Below the pieces are notes generated by a model that worked only from the letters and a program-made list of their open reading frames with translations, was not told the origin of the DNA and made no database searches. DNA of 64,000 nucleotides. Origin: an uncultured Bacteroidota bacterium (GTDB lineage Bacteria; Bacteroidota; Bacteroidia; Chitinophagales; Chitinophagaceae). Of the stretch, positions 19,030 to 28,241 are shown in pieces (position 1 is the first letter of the stretch; every line of letters begins with the position of its first letter). The translations under genes were made by a program, and so were the position numbers. Location of the stretch: the NCBI GenBank assembly GCA_903824665.1, contig CAIJXT010000019.1:37472-101471 (forward strand), given 5' to 3'.

Positions 19030-20073
19030 CTAGTACAACTTAGGACAAGACCAGTTGTAGTTAGGATTGCGCTCACGTTTGTTGATACGACCAAAGTAAA
19101 TCAGCGATACCTCATAAGCACCTACGCTGCGCGTGGCGGGCGTGAAGCTCGATACATTCACGTCGTAGCTGATACCAAGACGCATTTTAGACCATTCCAG
19201 ACCAATATATGGTGCAACAGCATCCAGATAACGGTACCAGCCACCAAGGTAGAAAATCGTGTTTTTCTGATATTCTTCGTCATGACCCGGGTTGAGTACA
19301 AAACCAACCGCGGCACCCAGCACCACTTCCTGTGCACCTGCCTGCGCCTGATACAGACCACTTGCATACAACACCGTATTCGGATTCATATCAAACGAAC
19401 CACCTATATATCCTGTGTGACGGGAATGGATCTGGTGGTCGCTGTTGTTCATAAAAGTTTCAACCGGGCGGGTAAGGTGATAATTTGAATAGCCAAGATA
19501 GAAAGTAGCATGATCAGCAATCTGGCCTGAATACATAACACCCAGATTGAAATCCGGATAGGTAAGATCAGCGTTATTAAACACTTCCTGAGTTGGATAC
19601 GCCAATGTACCATTGCCATTGTTGTACATATCCTCAAATGTAAGACGGGCAAAATTCAGATTTTTCTGTACCAGTACCCCCTGCAAACCGAAGGACAAAT
19701 GCTGCTGCCTGTCGCGGCCAAATGCTTTATGGTAACTCATTGACAGCCCTACAGTTGTGTTGGTAAGCCCACCAGAGCCCGACTTATCGTATAGACCCAG
19801 AAAACCAAGTCCCAATGCATCACCTTCCGGCAGTTTGCCCTTCAGCGTCGCAATATCAAAAGACAGAGATCCGGTAACATACGGGTTGGGTGATACTGAC
19901 GCCCACTGTGAACGGTAGTTGCCCGAAACACGAAGATCGTCAGCTACCAGACCGGTCATAGCCGGATTGAGTGTCAACGGCGATGTGAAATATTGAGTAA
20001 AGTGTACATCCTGGGCTTTCAATCCTCCTGAAAACAACATCGCTACACCCACCCCAAGTAATATTTTCTTCAT
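19030..20073 (-). CDS. PorP/SprF-family outer-membrane protein
   Basis: 347 residues. The signal peptide (MKKILLGVGVAMLFSGGLKAQ) is followed by DVHFTQYFTSPLTLNPAMTG, the family signature. Repeated aromatic-ended strands (YLGGWYRYLDAVAPYIGLEW) and a C-terminal SLIYFGRINKRERN segment fit an outer-membrane barrel. PorP/SprF proteins usually sit beside a CHU_C adhesin; here the only large CHU_C gene in the window is 28 kb away. Function is expected in T9SS cargo attachment or translocation. Confidence 0.87.
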   Translation of the reverse strand: MKKILLGVGVAMLFSGGLKAQDVHFTQYFTSPLTLNPAMTGLVADDLRVSGNYRSQWASVSPNPYVTGSLSFDIATLKGKLPEGDALGLGFLGLYDKSGSGGLTNTTVGLSMSYHKAFGRDRQQHLSFGLQGVLVQKNLNFARLTFEDMYNNGNGTLAYPTQEVFNNADLTYPDFNLGVMYSGQIADHATFYLGYSNYHLTRPVETFMNNSDHQIHSRHTGYIGGSFDMNPNTVLYASGLYQAQAGAQEVVLGAAVGFVLNPGHDEEYQKNTIFYLGGWYRYLDAVAPYIGLEWSKMRLGISYDVNVSSFTPATRSVGAYEVSLIYFGRINKRERNPNYNWSCPKLY

Positions 20074-20382
20074 CTTTTGGTCTTTTATAAATCAGTATAT
20101 AAAATTATGAGAGCAAATTAAGCCAATTATTCCTTCTATACAAGACAATCACAAATATTATTTTAGTTGGGTGATTAATTCCTTTTAATTAATATTCTTT
20201 TTTGTTATACAAACAATCCAGGCAGATTATACAGGTGGCACATATCCATATTTCGATATCCACATATACATGCAAATACGACCAATAGCACTCCAGACAC
20301 AAATCTCTGGGCAACTGAACACTGCTACAGCCCGCCAACTACTGCGAAAACTTGTGAATTGCCCTACATTTGCTATAAGTGT
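20074..20382. other. Intergenic region between divergent genes
   Basis: 309 bp, AT-rich, between the divergent PorP/SprF and murF-alr genes. The right end carries a TACATTTG -7-like box at 20365-20372, only 10 bp before the murF-alr ATG. No RNA gene, repeat or ORF could be supported. Confidence 0.5.
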
Positions 20383-22872
20383 ATGAGCAGTATTCAGGAA
20401 ATCAAAGATTGGAGCAAGGGCGACTGGCTGGCACACGGCAGTGCTGACGCAGTAATTGAAGAGCTTGCAATAGACACGCGCAACATTGACCAGCCGGAAA
20501 ATGCACTGTTCATTGCCGTGAAAACCCCTCTGCGCGATGGTCACCAGTTCATCACAGGTGCATGGCAAAAAGGTGTACGTAACTTTCTGGTATCCACTGT
20601 TATAGACATCAGCACGGTTCCGGGCGCTAACGTCATCCTAGTACCAGATACCGTTGAAGCATTGCAAAACATTGCAGCAGCTTACCGCAGCAAATTTTCT
20701 ATACCGGTTATCGGAATTACTGGCAGCAATGGCAAAACAATTGTGAAAGAATGGTTGTCTGAGCTGCTTGGCCATACTTTCAATCTGGTCAGGAGCCCCA
20801 AAAGTTACAATTCCCAGCTTGGTGTGCCATTATCGGTATGGTTGCTGCAACCGGAGCACGAATTGGCCGTTTTTGAAGCTGGCATATCATTGCCCGGCGA
20901 AATGGCCCGGCTGGAACCGGTAATACGGCCAACCATAGGTATTTTCACAAACATCGGCGAGGCACACAATGAAGGCTTTAGCAATACAGAACAAAAGATC
21001 AACGAAAAGTTGCAGCTGTTTGCCAGAGCCGGTCGGCTTATTTGTTGTACCGACAACGTCTTACTTGCAAATGCAGTAGGCAAATTTGAGGCAACACACC
21101 CCGCTGTAGAATTGTTCACCTGGTCTCGGACCAGAGAGGCTACACTCTTCATTACCGAAGCCAAAGTCACCGCAACCCAAACAACGATAACCGCTACCTA
21201 TTGCCACGAAACCATAACAATTTCCATCCCCTTCACCGACGAGGCATCGGTAGAAAATGCCATACACTGCTGGTGTGTGATGCTAATGTTGGGTATGACC
21301 AGTAGCCAGACCAAAGAACGCATGGCCGCCCTCCAGCAGGTATCCATGCGTCTGGAACTAAGGCAAGGCATCAACGATTGTACCATCATTAATGATACGT
21401 ACAACTCAGACCTCACATCATTGCAAATGGCGCTCAACTACCTTGCGCAACAAAAACAGCACGATGTGCGTACGGTAATCATGTCAGACATTCTGCAGCC
21501 GGGAAAACGTAACGCAGAACTCTACGAAGATGTAGCACTACAAATAAGCCGTCGTGGCATCAACCGCTTCATTGGCATTGGTCCGGCACTATACGAAAAC
21601 AGGACAATTTTCAAAAAACACAAAAAGATCAGCTGCGTATTTTTCAAAAATACCGAACATTTTCTGAAGAACTTTCACCGTGTCGCTTTCGAAAAAGAAA
21701 CGATATTACTGAAGGGCGCACGGATTTTCGCTTTCGAAAAAATAGCACTGCTGCTGGAGCAAAAAGTACACCAGACAGTGATGTCCATCGACCTCTCGGC
21801 ATTACGCCAGAACCTTGATGTTTTCCGGGCCAGACTCGACCCCGGTGTAAAGACCATGGCTATGGTTAAGGCATTCGCCTACGGCAGTGGCAGCTACGAG
21901 ATAGCCAACTATCTGCAATATGCCGGCATCGACTATCTGGCCGTTGCCTATACCGATGAGGGAATAGCGCTGCGCAAAGCAGGCATCAAAACTCCAATCA
22001 TGGTGATGAGTCCGGATGCCACTTCTTTCGACCGTATGATCGCATGGAAGCTGGAGCCTGAATTGTATAATTTCCGGTCGTTCGATGCATTTGTTGCCAT
22101 CGCCCAAACGTTGAATGTTACTGCCTATCCCGTACACATAAAGCTCGATACCGGCATGCACCGTCTGGGTTTCGAAAAACCTGATATTGACGCACTAATC
22201 AGAAAAATCGCAACCAGCTCGGAAATACGGATAGCTTCCGTTTTCAGCCACCTCGCCGCCAGTGACGACGAAGGCGAAGACCACTTCACACAACACCAGG
22301 CCACCCTGTTCGAAAACATGAGCGCGTCAATAATAGCTGCATTACCCTACACACCATTGCGGCATCTCTGCAACTCTGCAGGCATATCGCGGCACCGGCC
22401 ATTGCAATACGACATGGTCCGCCTCGGACTCGGGCTGTATGGAGTAGACGGCAGTGGTGAACTTCAAAACAAACTACGACAAATAAGCACACTGAAAACC
22501 AGCATAGCACAGGTACGCGAGATACCGACAGGTGACAACATTGGCTATGGCCACCACACCATTGCAACGCGCGATATGCGCCTAGCAACTATCTGTATTG
22601 GTTATGCCGACGGATACCCGCGAACAATGGGGCATGGCAAAGCTCATGTGCTCATACACGGACAGAAAGCGCCAACAGTAGGCATCATCTGTATGGATAT
22701 GTGCATGGTAGACATTACAGACATACCAGACGTCGCAGAGGGCGACGAAGCAACAATCTTCAGCAACGAGCTTCCCGTAACCAAACTTGCAGCGTGGGCC
22801 GGAACCATTTCTTACGAAATAATGACTGGCATATCACAACGGGTAAAACGTGTTTACACCAATAACGAATAG
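20383..22872 (+). CDS. murF-alr: Bifunctional MurF ligase / alanine racemase fusion
   Basis: 829 residues from the ATG at 20383 (an in-frame TTG at 20359 lies upstream of the likely promoter). The N-terminal MurF part has GITGSNGKT at 111-119 (ATP-binding loop), the Mur central-domain IGEAHNEGF, and DTYNSD. MurF adds D-Ala-D-Ala to UDP-MurNAc-tripeptide. The racemase domain begins at about residue 466 (SIDLSALRQNL). It has the PLP Lys496 in MAMVKAFAYGSG and the second catalytic Tyr in NIGYGHHT. The fusion, known in Bacteroidota, links D-Ala supply to peptidoglycan precursor synthesis. MurF Asn and Lys ligands look intact. Confidence 0.94.
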   Translation: MSSIQEIKDWSKGDWLAHGSADAVIEELAIDTRNIDQPENALFIAVKTPLRDGHQFITGAWQKGVRNFLVSTVIDISTVPGANVILVPDTVEALQNIAAAYRSKFSIPVIGITGSNGKTIVKEWLSELLGHTFNLVRSPKSYNSQLGVPLSVWLLQPEHELAVFEAGISLPGEMARLEPVIRPTIGIFTNIGEAHNEGFSNTEQKINEKLQLFARAGRLICCTDNVLLANAVGKFEATHPAVELFTWSRTREATLFITEAKVTATQTTITATYCHETITISIPFTDEASVENAIHCWCVMLMLGMTSSQTKERMAALQQVSMRLELRQGINDCTIINDTYNSDLTSLQMALNYLAQQKQHDVRTVIMSDILQPGKRNAELYEDVALQISRRGINRFIGIGPALYENRTIFKKHKKISCVFFKNTEHFLKNFHRVAFEKETILLKGARIFAFEKIALLLEQKVHQTVMSIDLSALRQNLDVFRARLDPGVKTMAMVKAFAYGSGSYEIANYLQYAGIDYLAVAYTDEGIALRKAGIKTPIMVMSPDATSFDRMIAWKLEPELYNFRSFDAFVAIAQTLNVTAYPVHIKLDTGMHRLGFEKPDIDALIRKIATSSEIRIASVFSHLAASDDEGEDHFTQHQATLFENMSASIIAALPYTPLRHLCNSAGISRHRPLQYDMVRLGLGLYGVDGSGELQNKLRQISTLKTSIAQVREIPTGDNIGYGHHTIATRDMRLATICIGYADGYPRTMGHGKAHVLIHGQKAPTVGIICMDMCMVDITDIPDVAEGDEATIFSNELPVTKLAAWAGTISYEIMTGISQRVKRVYTNNE

Positions 22873-22946
22873 CAATACAATCATAATGTGCTGTTTCCTG
22901 ATTGCAAGGCAGTGTCTGCTTTATATTCCGGCACACTTCGGTCAGG

Positions 22947-23507
22947 TCACATATCCTCAAGCGGAATTCTGCTTTTTTCAGACAGGCGCATGAAGAAAGA
23001 TGGTGTTTGCCCGGTCACTTTCTTAAACTGGTTAGACAAATGGGCAACGCTGCTGTAGTTGAGCCTGTAAGACACCTCGGTCAGATTCAGCCCTTCGTCT
23101 GCCAGCAACTCTTTCGCACGCTCTATTTTATGCAGGATAATAAATTCCCTGATTGAGACTCCCTTTACCTGAGAAAAAACATTCGCCAGATAAGTATAAT
23201 TTCTACCCAGCTGCTTGCTGATATAACTAGAGTATTTTACCGTTGGCAGATCGTCCAGGTAATGAACCATTTCTACAATTACATTCTTGATGCGCTCGGT
23301 AAGTATGGTCCGATGGTCACCAAGCAATGCCATGCCGAATACGCCGAGATTAATGTTCACTGCAACATACTGCTCAGCCGTTATGTCGCCAGCAAACTCA
23401 GCATAACCCAATTCCACTGAGAGCGGGTTCAGATGTAGCGATGCCAGTACTTCACGTACCACCACAATACAACTTCTGCTTACCATGTTTCTGATGAATA
23501 GTTTCAT
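22947..23507 (-). CDS. AraC-type regulator with degenerate HMA-like N-terminus
   Basis: 186 residues from the ATG at 23507. The C-terminal ~100 residues form an AraC DNA-binding domain: two HTH motifs, ending in the signature LTEVSYRLNYSSVAHLSNQFKKVTG. The N-terminal part (MKLFIRNMVSRSCIVVVREVL, then LSVELGYAEF) aligns with that of the second AraC protein at 26570, where it reads NMVCNRC and resembles a small heavy-metal-associated domain. Here the CxxC is SRSC, so one metal-binding Cys is lost. It is the last gene of the metal cluster. Ligand unknown. Confidence 0.8.
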   Translation of the reverse strand: MKLFIRNMVSRSCIVVVREVLASLHLNPLSVELGYAEFAGDITAEQYVAVNINLGVFGMALLGDHRTILTERIKNVIVEMVHYLDDLPTVKYSSYISKQLGRNYTYLANVFSQVKGVSIREFIILHKIERAKELLADEGLNLTEVSYRLNYSSVAHLSNQFKKVTGQTPSFFMRLSEKSRIPLEDM

Positions 23508-23974
23508 ATGGCTACATTTAAATGGTGAAGAAAAACTTCTATACTCTACTTCCATTTTATAGCTCTATTCATGCAACATGCTGTTTTTATTAAGTTTCTG
23601 TAATTCGCAATTGCACTAGCTGGATATGCACGCATTAACCAACCTATAGACATCGCGTCGACCACGAAAAACAGAACAATATTCACGCCATGTGCGCCCT
23701 ATTTTACACTGCCTTTTTACATACCAGTGACAGATACAGAAATAACGGCTCACGAAATATGTAACACGCTCACTATCCAACCAATGCAGCGCCCGGGAAC
23801 ATCTATTTTGTGTTGTCAATGTTTTGTGAAAACACAAATCTGTGAACACTGCCGGAGCGGCCTGCAAATGAATGCTATACGATCGGGGAAATTTTTCTAC
23901 GCAAACACCTGCCAATCCCCACTAATGCAGGACTCCAACGAAACCAGCGAATATAAAAATCCGGGATAGTTTGG
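23508..23974. other. Intergenic region in the metal-handling cluster
   Basis: 467 bp between two same-strand genes. A 99-codon minus-strand frame inside it (23616-23915) has no family resemblance and an unlikely composition. No terminator, RNA gene or repeat was recognised. It probably contains the separate promoter of the 22947-23507 regulator. Confidence 0.4.
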
Positions 23975-24793
23975 TTAGAGTACATTGAACAGCAAATGCT
24001 CAACACGCAATATAAAACCATTGGGCGCTGTTCTCAGCATGTTGCCAAATAGTTCATACTTGTACCCGATATCTACTCTGGTCTGGCTATTAAAGATAAA
24101 CTGAACAGATGGCGCAAGGTCCATATACTGCTTCCCTCCCGGTGCCAGCACCTGTCCCAGTACTTCCATCATAATGTTCATATTCACTTGCCCGTATCCA
24201 GTGTATGATTTTGGCAGCATTAGCCGCCCGCCAGACAAACTGTAGTTTATTGCGCTACGCTCAGCAGTCGCTGGTATTTCATTGCTATTCAGATTGTTCA
24301 GCGCATGGTGATAGTACACAGACCCTGAAATTGCTGTTTTGTGCAGCAGCGATGTAGCTATACCGCCTATCTGATAACCACTGTTGTGCCCGTTCGTTTG
24401 AATTTCTTCCTGATGTATATCTGCATTATTTACAGACACCCTCCCGAACACCGCCATGCGAAAGTGCCTTTTCACCGCATCGCGGCTGTAAAACCGGTAC
24501 TTGGCATATAGCCCACCGCCCTCAACCACCAGCGCATTGGTATTTATTCTGTTACTCACAAAGCCTTCCGCATGTATCATCAGGTACTTATTCACACCCC
24601 ACATCAGCTCTGGTATAAGGTGATAATTCACACGGGCAGTGGCCTGTTCATCCATCATCCAGTTGCTGAGCCTTACACCTACTGATTTGGCAGGCATATT
24701 GCTGGCAGGCTCTGTTTGTACAAACAATTCCTGTGCACTTGCGCCATATGCGCCCACCACAACCAACAACACAAATAGTTTATAGCGCAACAT
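23975..24793 (-). CDS. Predicted outer-membrane beta-barrel protein of the metal cluster
   Basis: 272 residues from the ATG at 24793, the start that gives a proper signal peptide (MLRYKLFVLLVVVGAYGASAQ). The mature protein has alternating polar and aromatic strands (GLYAKYRFYSR, SVYYHHALNN, VDIGYKYELFG) and ends in a short strand, as outer-membrane barrels do. It overlaps the 3' end of the upstream HMA protein gene by 14 bp, so the two are co-translated. Role inferred from context: outer-membrane partner in metal handling. No characterised homologue is claimed. Confidence 0.65.
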   Translation of the reverse strand: MLRYKLFVLLVVVGAYGASAQELFVQTEPASNMPAKSVGVRLSNWMMDEQATARVNYHLIPELMWGVNKYLMIHAEGFVSNRINTNALVVEGGGLYAKYRFYSRDAVKRHFRMAVFGRVSVNNADIHQEEIQTNGHNSGYQIGGIATSLLHKTAISGSVYYHHALNNLNSNEIPATAERSAINYSLSGGRLMLPKSYTGYGQVNMNIMMEVLGQVLAPGGKQYMDLAPSVQFIFNSQTRVDIGYKYELFGNMLRTAPNGFILRVEHLLFNVL

Positions 24794-25319
24794 GGTATAC
24801 ACGATTTGAACCTGAAGAATTGGTTGGGCAACACGCGGCTGTTTCGCCGTTTTCAAAACACTTTCTGGTGGTATACCGCGCATACTTCTTCCTTTCCTTT
24901 ATCGACAGATAACCCTTATCAACTATGGTCAGGGCTACGTCGCCGGAAAGTTGCTTTTCCTTTACATTCAGAAAATGAAAGGTCGAACCACCAACGATAA
25001 GGTGTGTATCACTCTGCACTTTCTCTCCTTTAAATGCTGCTGTAACCGTAAGGGAAGCCACCGAGAACCCTGCATCCTCAACAGCTTTCTTCACTGCATC
25101 CAGCGACACTGTTGCGCCCTCCTTAAATTGTATTTTAAATATCGACTTTTCCACATCAGCGTCTACAGCAGCTATCGTCGACACCTGTTCCAGTGCCTTG
25201 AATATTGATTTGCTGCACATGCTGCAGGTAAGGCCGCTGGCAGTCAGTGATGCCGATTTTATCTGGGCCATCATGGGCAGGCTCCACAAGAGCATACCTA
25301 TTAACACGATTCTTTTCAT
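24780..25319 (-). CDS. Exported heavy-metal-associated (HMA) domain protein with C-terminal Cys cluster
   Basis: 179 residues from the ATG at 25319 (35 codons after the first possible start; the chosen Met begins the signal peptide MKRIVLIGMLLWSLPMMAQ). The HMA domain follows, with the metal-binding GLTCSMC (Cys32 and Cys35). A second region (about 95-145) has no recognised fold. Near the C-terminus lies a Cys group, CFENGETAACC, that could form another metal site. Periplasmic metal (probably copper) binding or delivery is inferred. The 3' end overlaps the barrel gene. Confidence 0.8.
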   Translation of the reverse strand: MKRIVLIGMLLWSLPMMAQIKSASLTASGLTCSMCSKSIFKALEQVSTIAAVDADVEKSIFKIQFKEGATVSLDAVKKAVEDAGFSVASLTVTAAFKGEKVQSDTHLIVGGSTFHFLNVKEKQLSGDVALTIVDKGYLSIKERKKYARYTTRKCFENGETAACCPTNSSGSNRVYHVAL

Positions 25320-25359
25320 CGCTTTTGTTTTTCTGAATTGACTAGTTTGATTTTCGAAA

Positions 25360-25704
25360 TTATTTGCTTGTTCTTTTGTTATCGTACTGGCAGCACTCAT
25401 GCAGGTTTTTATACACCTTCTCATCAGCAGTGTACTTTTCTGTATCGTAACCTACCGATGCAACCATTTTTTGTATCGCATCGTTAGACGATGTAGCTGC
25501 ATCAAAGGTCACCTTCAGTTCCTTTGTCTTCTTGTTCCATACCGCCGTGGTTGCACCGGCATCCTTTGCCGCTGTTTCTATCTTCTTTGCACACATCCCA
25601 CAGTTGCCCGAAACCTTTATTGTCTCAGTCTTTGTTTGTGCAGAGATTGTGTTTGCTACTGGTAGCAGCAGCAAGGCCATCAGTGCCATTTTTATCTGTT
25701 TCAT
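25360..25704 (-). CDS. Exported HMA-domain metal-binding protein
   Basis: 114 residues: signal peptide ending TISAQ, then one HMA domain (KTETIKVSGNCGMCAKKIE, Cys35 and Cys38) and a short tail with HECC. The size and fold match periplasmic copper-chaperone-like proteins. The CGMC motif is more usual in copper and mercury binding. It lies 40 bp upstream of the longer HMA gene and 45 bp downstream of the HMA-DoxX-type membrane protein, all on one strand. Confidence 0.82.
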   Translation of the reverse strand: MKQIKMALMALLLLPVANTISAQTKTETIKVSGNCGMCAKKIETAAKDAGATTAVWNKKTKELKVTFDAATSSNDAIQKMVASVGYDTEKYTADEKVYKNLHECCQYDNKRTSK

Positions 25705-25749
25705 ATTGCTGTTTTTGTAGGGACATTTATCCCTTTGTTATAAAATAAT

Positions 25750-26472
25750 TCAAATCATTTGTACAAGCATTACTACACTCATGCCCGCCATCACCAGATC
25801 TTCCACCAGCGTCACATAGCTGAGCGGCAGGCTGATAACTGTTCCAAGGCACGCACACTGAAATTTGCTGCGCTTCATCAATCCCCGCACCACCCCTACT
25901 GCGCTTATGCTCATCACTACAAGAGTTACTGCATTGACCGTTATCGGTGCAAAATGCGTCACAAATGCCAACCCAAGTAGCAACTCTATATAGGGGTAGA
26001 TATATCCATACACAGGCCACTTTGCAGCCACTATGTCGTAAGTGGCGTACCCCTCTGCAAACCCCTTCATATTGAGCAGTTTAAAAAAAGAAAAAACCAG
26101 AAAAAAACCACCCATAAAGTTTCCCATCCAGTACATCAGATCTATTCCTCCGTTAGCTATTCCGGTCAGCAATGGCACCACACCGAGGTAACCAAAAATC
26201 AGGTATATCGGATAGTAGGACGGCTTATCCTTCACCACTTCAACCGGTTTGTGCTGCACATTCTTTTCCACCGGTTGTATGCTGTACTTGCTATTGCCTA
26301 TTGCCTGCTGCAACACAGTCAACGGGATCATTTCATCCGATTCGATAGTAGCCTGTGGCGCACCGCGCTGCACCGATACTGTAACTACGCCGCTTGTTTG
26401 TTTCAGTGCCTGTTCAATAATGTTTACACAACTGTTGCAGGTCATCCCGGTTATGTTGTATGCATGTTTCAT
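25750..26472 (-). CDS. HMA domain fused to MauE/DoxX-like membrane protein
   Basis: 240 residues. An N-terminal cytoplasmic or periplasmic HMA domain (MTCNSC, Cys12 and Cys15) is followed by a linker and four hydrophobic segments (about residues 88-240). The last part contains KFQCACLGTVISLPLSYVTLVEDLVM. The CACLG motif and overall layout are those of MauE/DoxX redox-associated membrane proteins. A role in moving metal or reducing equivalents across the inner membrane is inferred. It is the first of the HMA genes in transcription order. Confidence 0.78.
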   Translation of the reverse strand: MKHAYNITGMTCNSCVNIIEQALKQTSGVVTVSVQRGAPQATIESDEMIPLTVLQQAIGNSKYSIQPVEKNVQHKPVEVVKDKPSYYPIYLIFGYLGVVPLLTGIANGGIDLMYWMGNFMGGFFLVFSFFKLLNMKGFAEGYATYDIVAAKWPVYGYIYPYIELLLGLAFVTHFAPITVNAVTLVVMSISAVGVVRGLMKRSKFQCACLGTVISLPLSYVTLVEDLVMAGMSVVMLVQMI

Positions 26473-26493
26473 GATCTTTGCTTTTGTTCAGTG

Positions 26494-26501
26494 CAAAGGT
26501 A
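26494..26501 (-). promoter_or_regulatory. Candidate -7 promoter box of the HMA gene set
   Basis: Minus-strand TACCTTTG matches TAnnTTTG and lies 21 bp upstream of the ATG at 26472. The -33 position is not convincing. Confidence 0.4.
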
Positions 26502-26569
26502 TTCATGACTATTGCGGCACCTGTTACGATACTATGTGTTCGTCTTACACAATTCCGTGCAATTCCTGT

Positions 26570-27133
26570 CTATACTTCATCAATCGCACGCCGGTCATAC
26601 TTGCGCAACTGCTTCAGATGGGCGGGCGAAAACCCGGTTACCTTTTTGAACTGTGCCGACAAATGAGCCACACTGCTGTAGCCCATGCTATCCGCGATCT
26701 CGCTAAGTGTCAGTTCATCGTATACAAGGTACTCCTTGATCTTCTCTACCTTTTGGTTGATGATGTATTGCTCTATGGTCATCCCCTCCACTGCCGAAAA
26801 CAACTTGCTGATATGGCCGTAGTCCAAATGCAGATGAGCCGATATCAGATCGCTGTACTTTTGTCTGGGTGCATCGTCTGTATGGTGAATAAATGTCACC
26901 ACCAGATTCTTTATTTTCTCGATCATCTGCCCCTTTCGGTCGTCTATCAGCTCAAATCCGGCATGCAGCAATGCGTCATTCAATTGCTGCCTCACCGTTG
27001 CAGGCAGCACTACATCACCTGCATCCACTTCTCCCAGCTCTATGCTGAGCGGCACGATTCCAAATTGCTCAAACACAGCCTTGACCGCTATCCGGCATCG
27101 GTTGCAAACCATATTTCTGATATAAAACACCAT
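26570..27133 (-). CDS. AraC-type regulator with HMA-like metal-binding N-terminus
   Basis: 187 residues. The first ~65 residues (IRNMVCNRCRIAVKAVF...LSIELGEVDAG) look like a minimal HMA-type domain with Cys10 and Cys13. The AraC HTH domain occupies about 90-187, including LTLSEIADSMGYSSVAHLSAQFKKVTG. Metal binding to the CxxC would make this a metal-responsive activator of the adjacent HMA genes. That is inference: family members are common near metal genes in Bacteroidota, but I know of no characterised one. It is transcribed toward the HMA genes. Confidence 0.82.
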   Translation of the reverse strand: MVFYIRNMVCNRCRIAVKAVFEQFGIVPLSIELGEVDAGDVVLPATVRQQLNDALLHAGFELIDDRKGQMIEKIKNLVVTFIHHTDDAPRQKYSDLISAHLHLDYGHISKLFSAVEGMTIEQYIINQKVEKIKEYLVYDELTLSEIADSMGYSSVAHLSAQFKKVTGFSPAHLKQLRKYDRRAIDEV

Positions 27134-27169
27134 CTGTTCTACAGTATAAATACCCCGCTAAAGCCTTAA

Positions 27170-28237
27170 TCAATTGGGATCACTAAACGCTTTATTGGTT
27201 AAAAAAGACGAATCAGACAACGACTTCAGGAATGCCACCAGGTCAGTCCGTTCCTGGCTGGTAAGGTTTAACCCCGTACCAAAATCAGGCATGTGCTCAT
27301 CAATATTCGGACTACCCTGTTGCACCTGGCTGCTGTAAAAATCAACTACCTGCTCCAGCGTCGCAAACCGACTATCATGCATGTATGGCGCAGTCTGTGC
27401 GATATTACGCAGTGTCGGCACCTTAAACTTCCCTTTGTCTGTTGCCAATCCGGTAAACTTCATTTCACCGGCATCAGCCGGATTAATGTCAAGACCATTA
27501 TTCCTGAACATATTGTCGGTGAACATAGTATTCATAAGGTGGCAATTGTTGCACATTGCCTTGCCTGTAAACAATTCCAACCCACGTTGCTCCGGCACAG
27601 TTAGTGCTGCACTGTCGCCCTGATAAAAGTACTTGTCAAACCGTGAATCGAAAGAAACAAGTGTCCTTTCGAACTGAGCTATGGCTCTTACCACCAGTGT
27701 ACTGTCTATTGTTCTTGTCCCAAACGCCTTGAAGAACAGGTCGGGATACGGACGGGTGAACTGTAGCCGCAACATCACTATGGGCCATGTGTTCGCCATC
27801 TCTATCGGATTGGTCACCGGGTCATGAGCCTGCCCTTCCAGTGTATTGCGTCTGCCGTCCCAGAAAAACCGCTTGTTCCATGCCAGATTCACCACCGCCA
27901 TCGCATTGCGATTGCCTATTGCTCCGCTGGTCCCTTTGCTGAAAGGAAACGGATCATCAAAAGCACTCTCCTGTTTATGACAGGATGCACAACTGATGGT
28001 ACTCGTGTTGCTCAGCATTTTTTCGTAAAACAACTTCCTGCCCAAAGCCACTCCATCAACCGTGAGCGGATTAGCAGCAGGACTCTGCAGCTCCCCAACA
28101 TAGTTCTTTACATAAGCAGGCACCGGCACTGTCAGCGGCACAGGACTATATACAACAGTATCAACTTTCTCTTTATTACACGCACTCCCGATTGCTACCA
28201 CTGTAGCAACAAAACCGATCAACAATAACTTTCTCAT
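27170..28237 (-). CDS. Dihaem cytochrome c peroxidase (MauG/CcpA family) lipoprotein
   Basis: 355 residues. An N-terminal lipoprotein signal ends at Cys20 (IGSACNKE). Two haem c sites are present: CASCH at 83-87 and CNNCH at 229-233, each in the typical context (LSNTSTISCASCHKQESAFDD; EQRGLELFTGKAMCNNC). The protein would be a periplasmic peroxidase reducing H2O2, or a MauG-like oxidoreductase. It begins 4 bp after the stop of the upstream T9SS thioredoxin-like gene, so the two form an operon. A link to metal or redox stress is inferred. Confidence 0.88.
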   Translation of the reverse strand: MRKLLLIGFVATVVAIGSACNKEKVDTVVYSPVPLTVPVPAYVKNYVGELQSPAANPLTVDGVALGRKLFYEKMLSNTSTISCASCHKQESAFDDPFPFSKGTSGAIGNRNAMAVVNLAWNKRFFWDGRRNTLEGQAHDPVTNPIEMANTWPIVMLRLQFTRPYPDLFFKAFGTRTIDSTLVVRAIAQFERTLVSFDSRFDKYFYQGDSAALTVPEQRGLELFTGKAMCNNCHLMNTMFTDNMFRNNGLDINPADAGEMKFTGLATDKGKFKVPTLRNIAQTAPYMHDSRFATLEQVVDFYSSQVQQGSPNIDEHMPDFGTGLNLTSQERTDLVAFLKSLSDSSFLTNKAFSDPN

Positions 28238-28241
28238 GGTG

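Noticed and set aside
23616..23915. 99-codon minus-strand frame between the barrel and AraC genes
   Set aside because: Unlikely amino-acid composition, no signal or family features and no promoter in the right place.
26249..27169. 306-codon plus-strand frame over the HMA-MauE and AraC genes
   Set aside because: It covers two well-supported minus-strand genes and has a Cys-rich, low-complexity composition.
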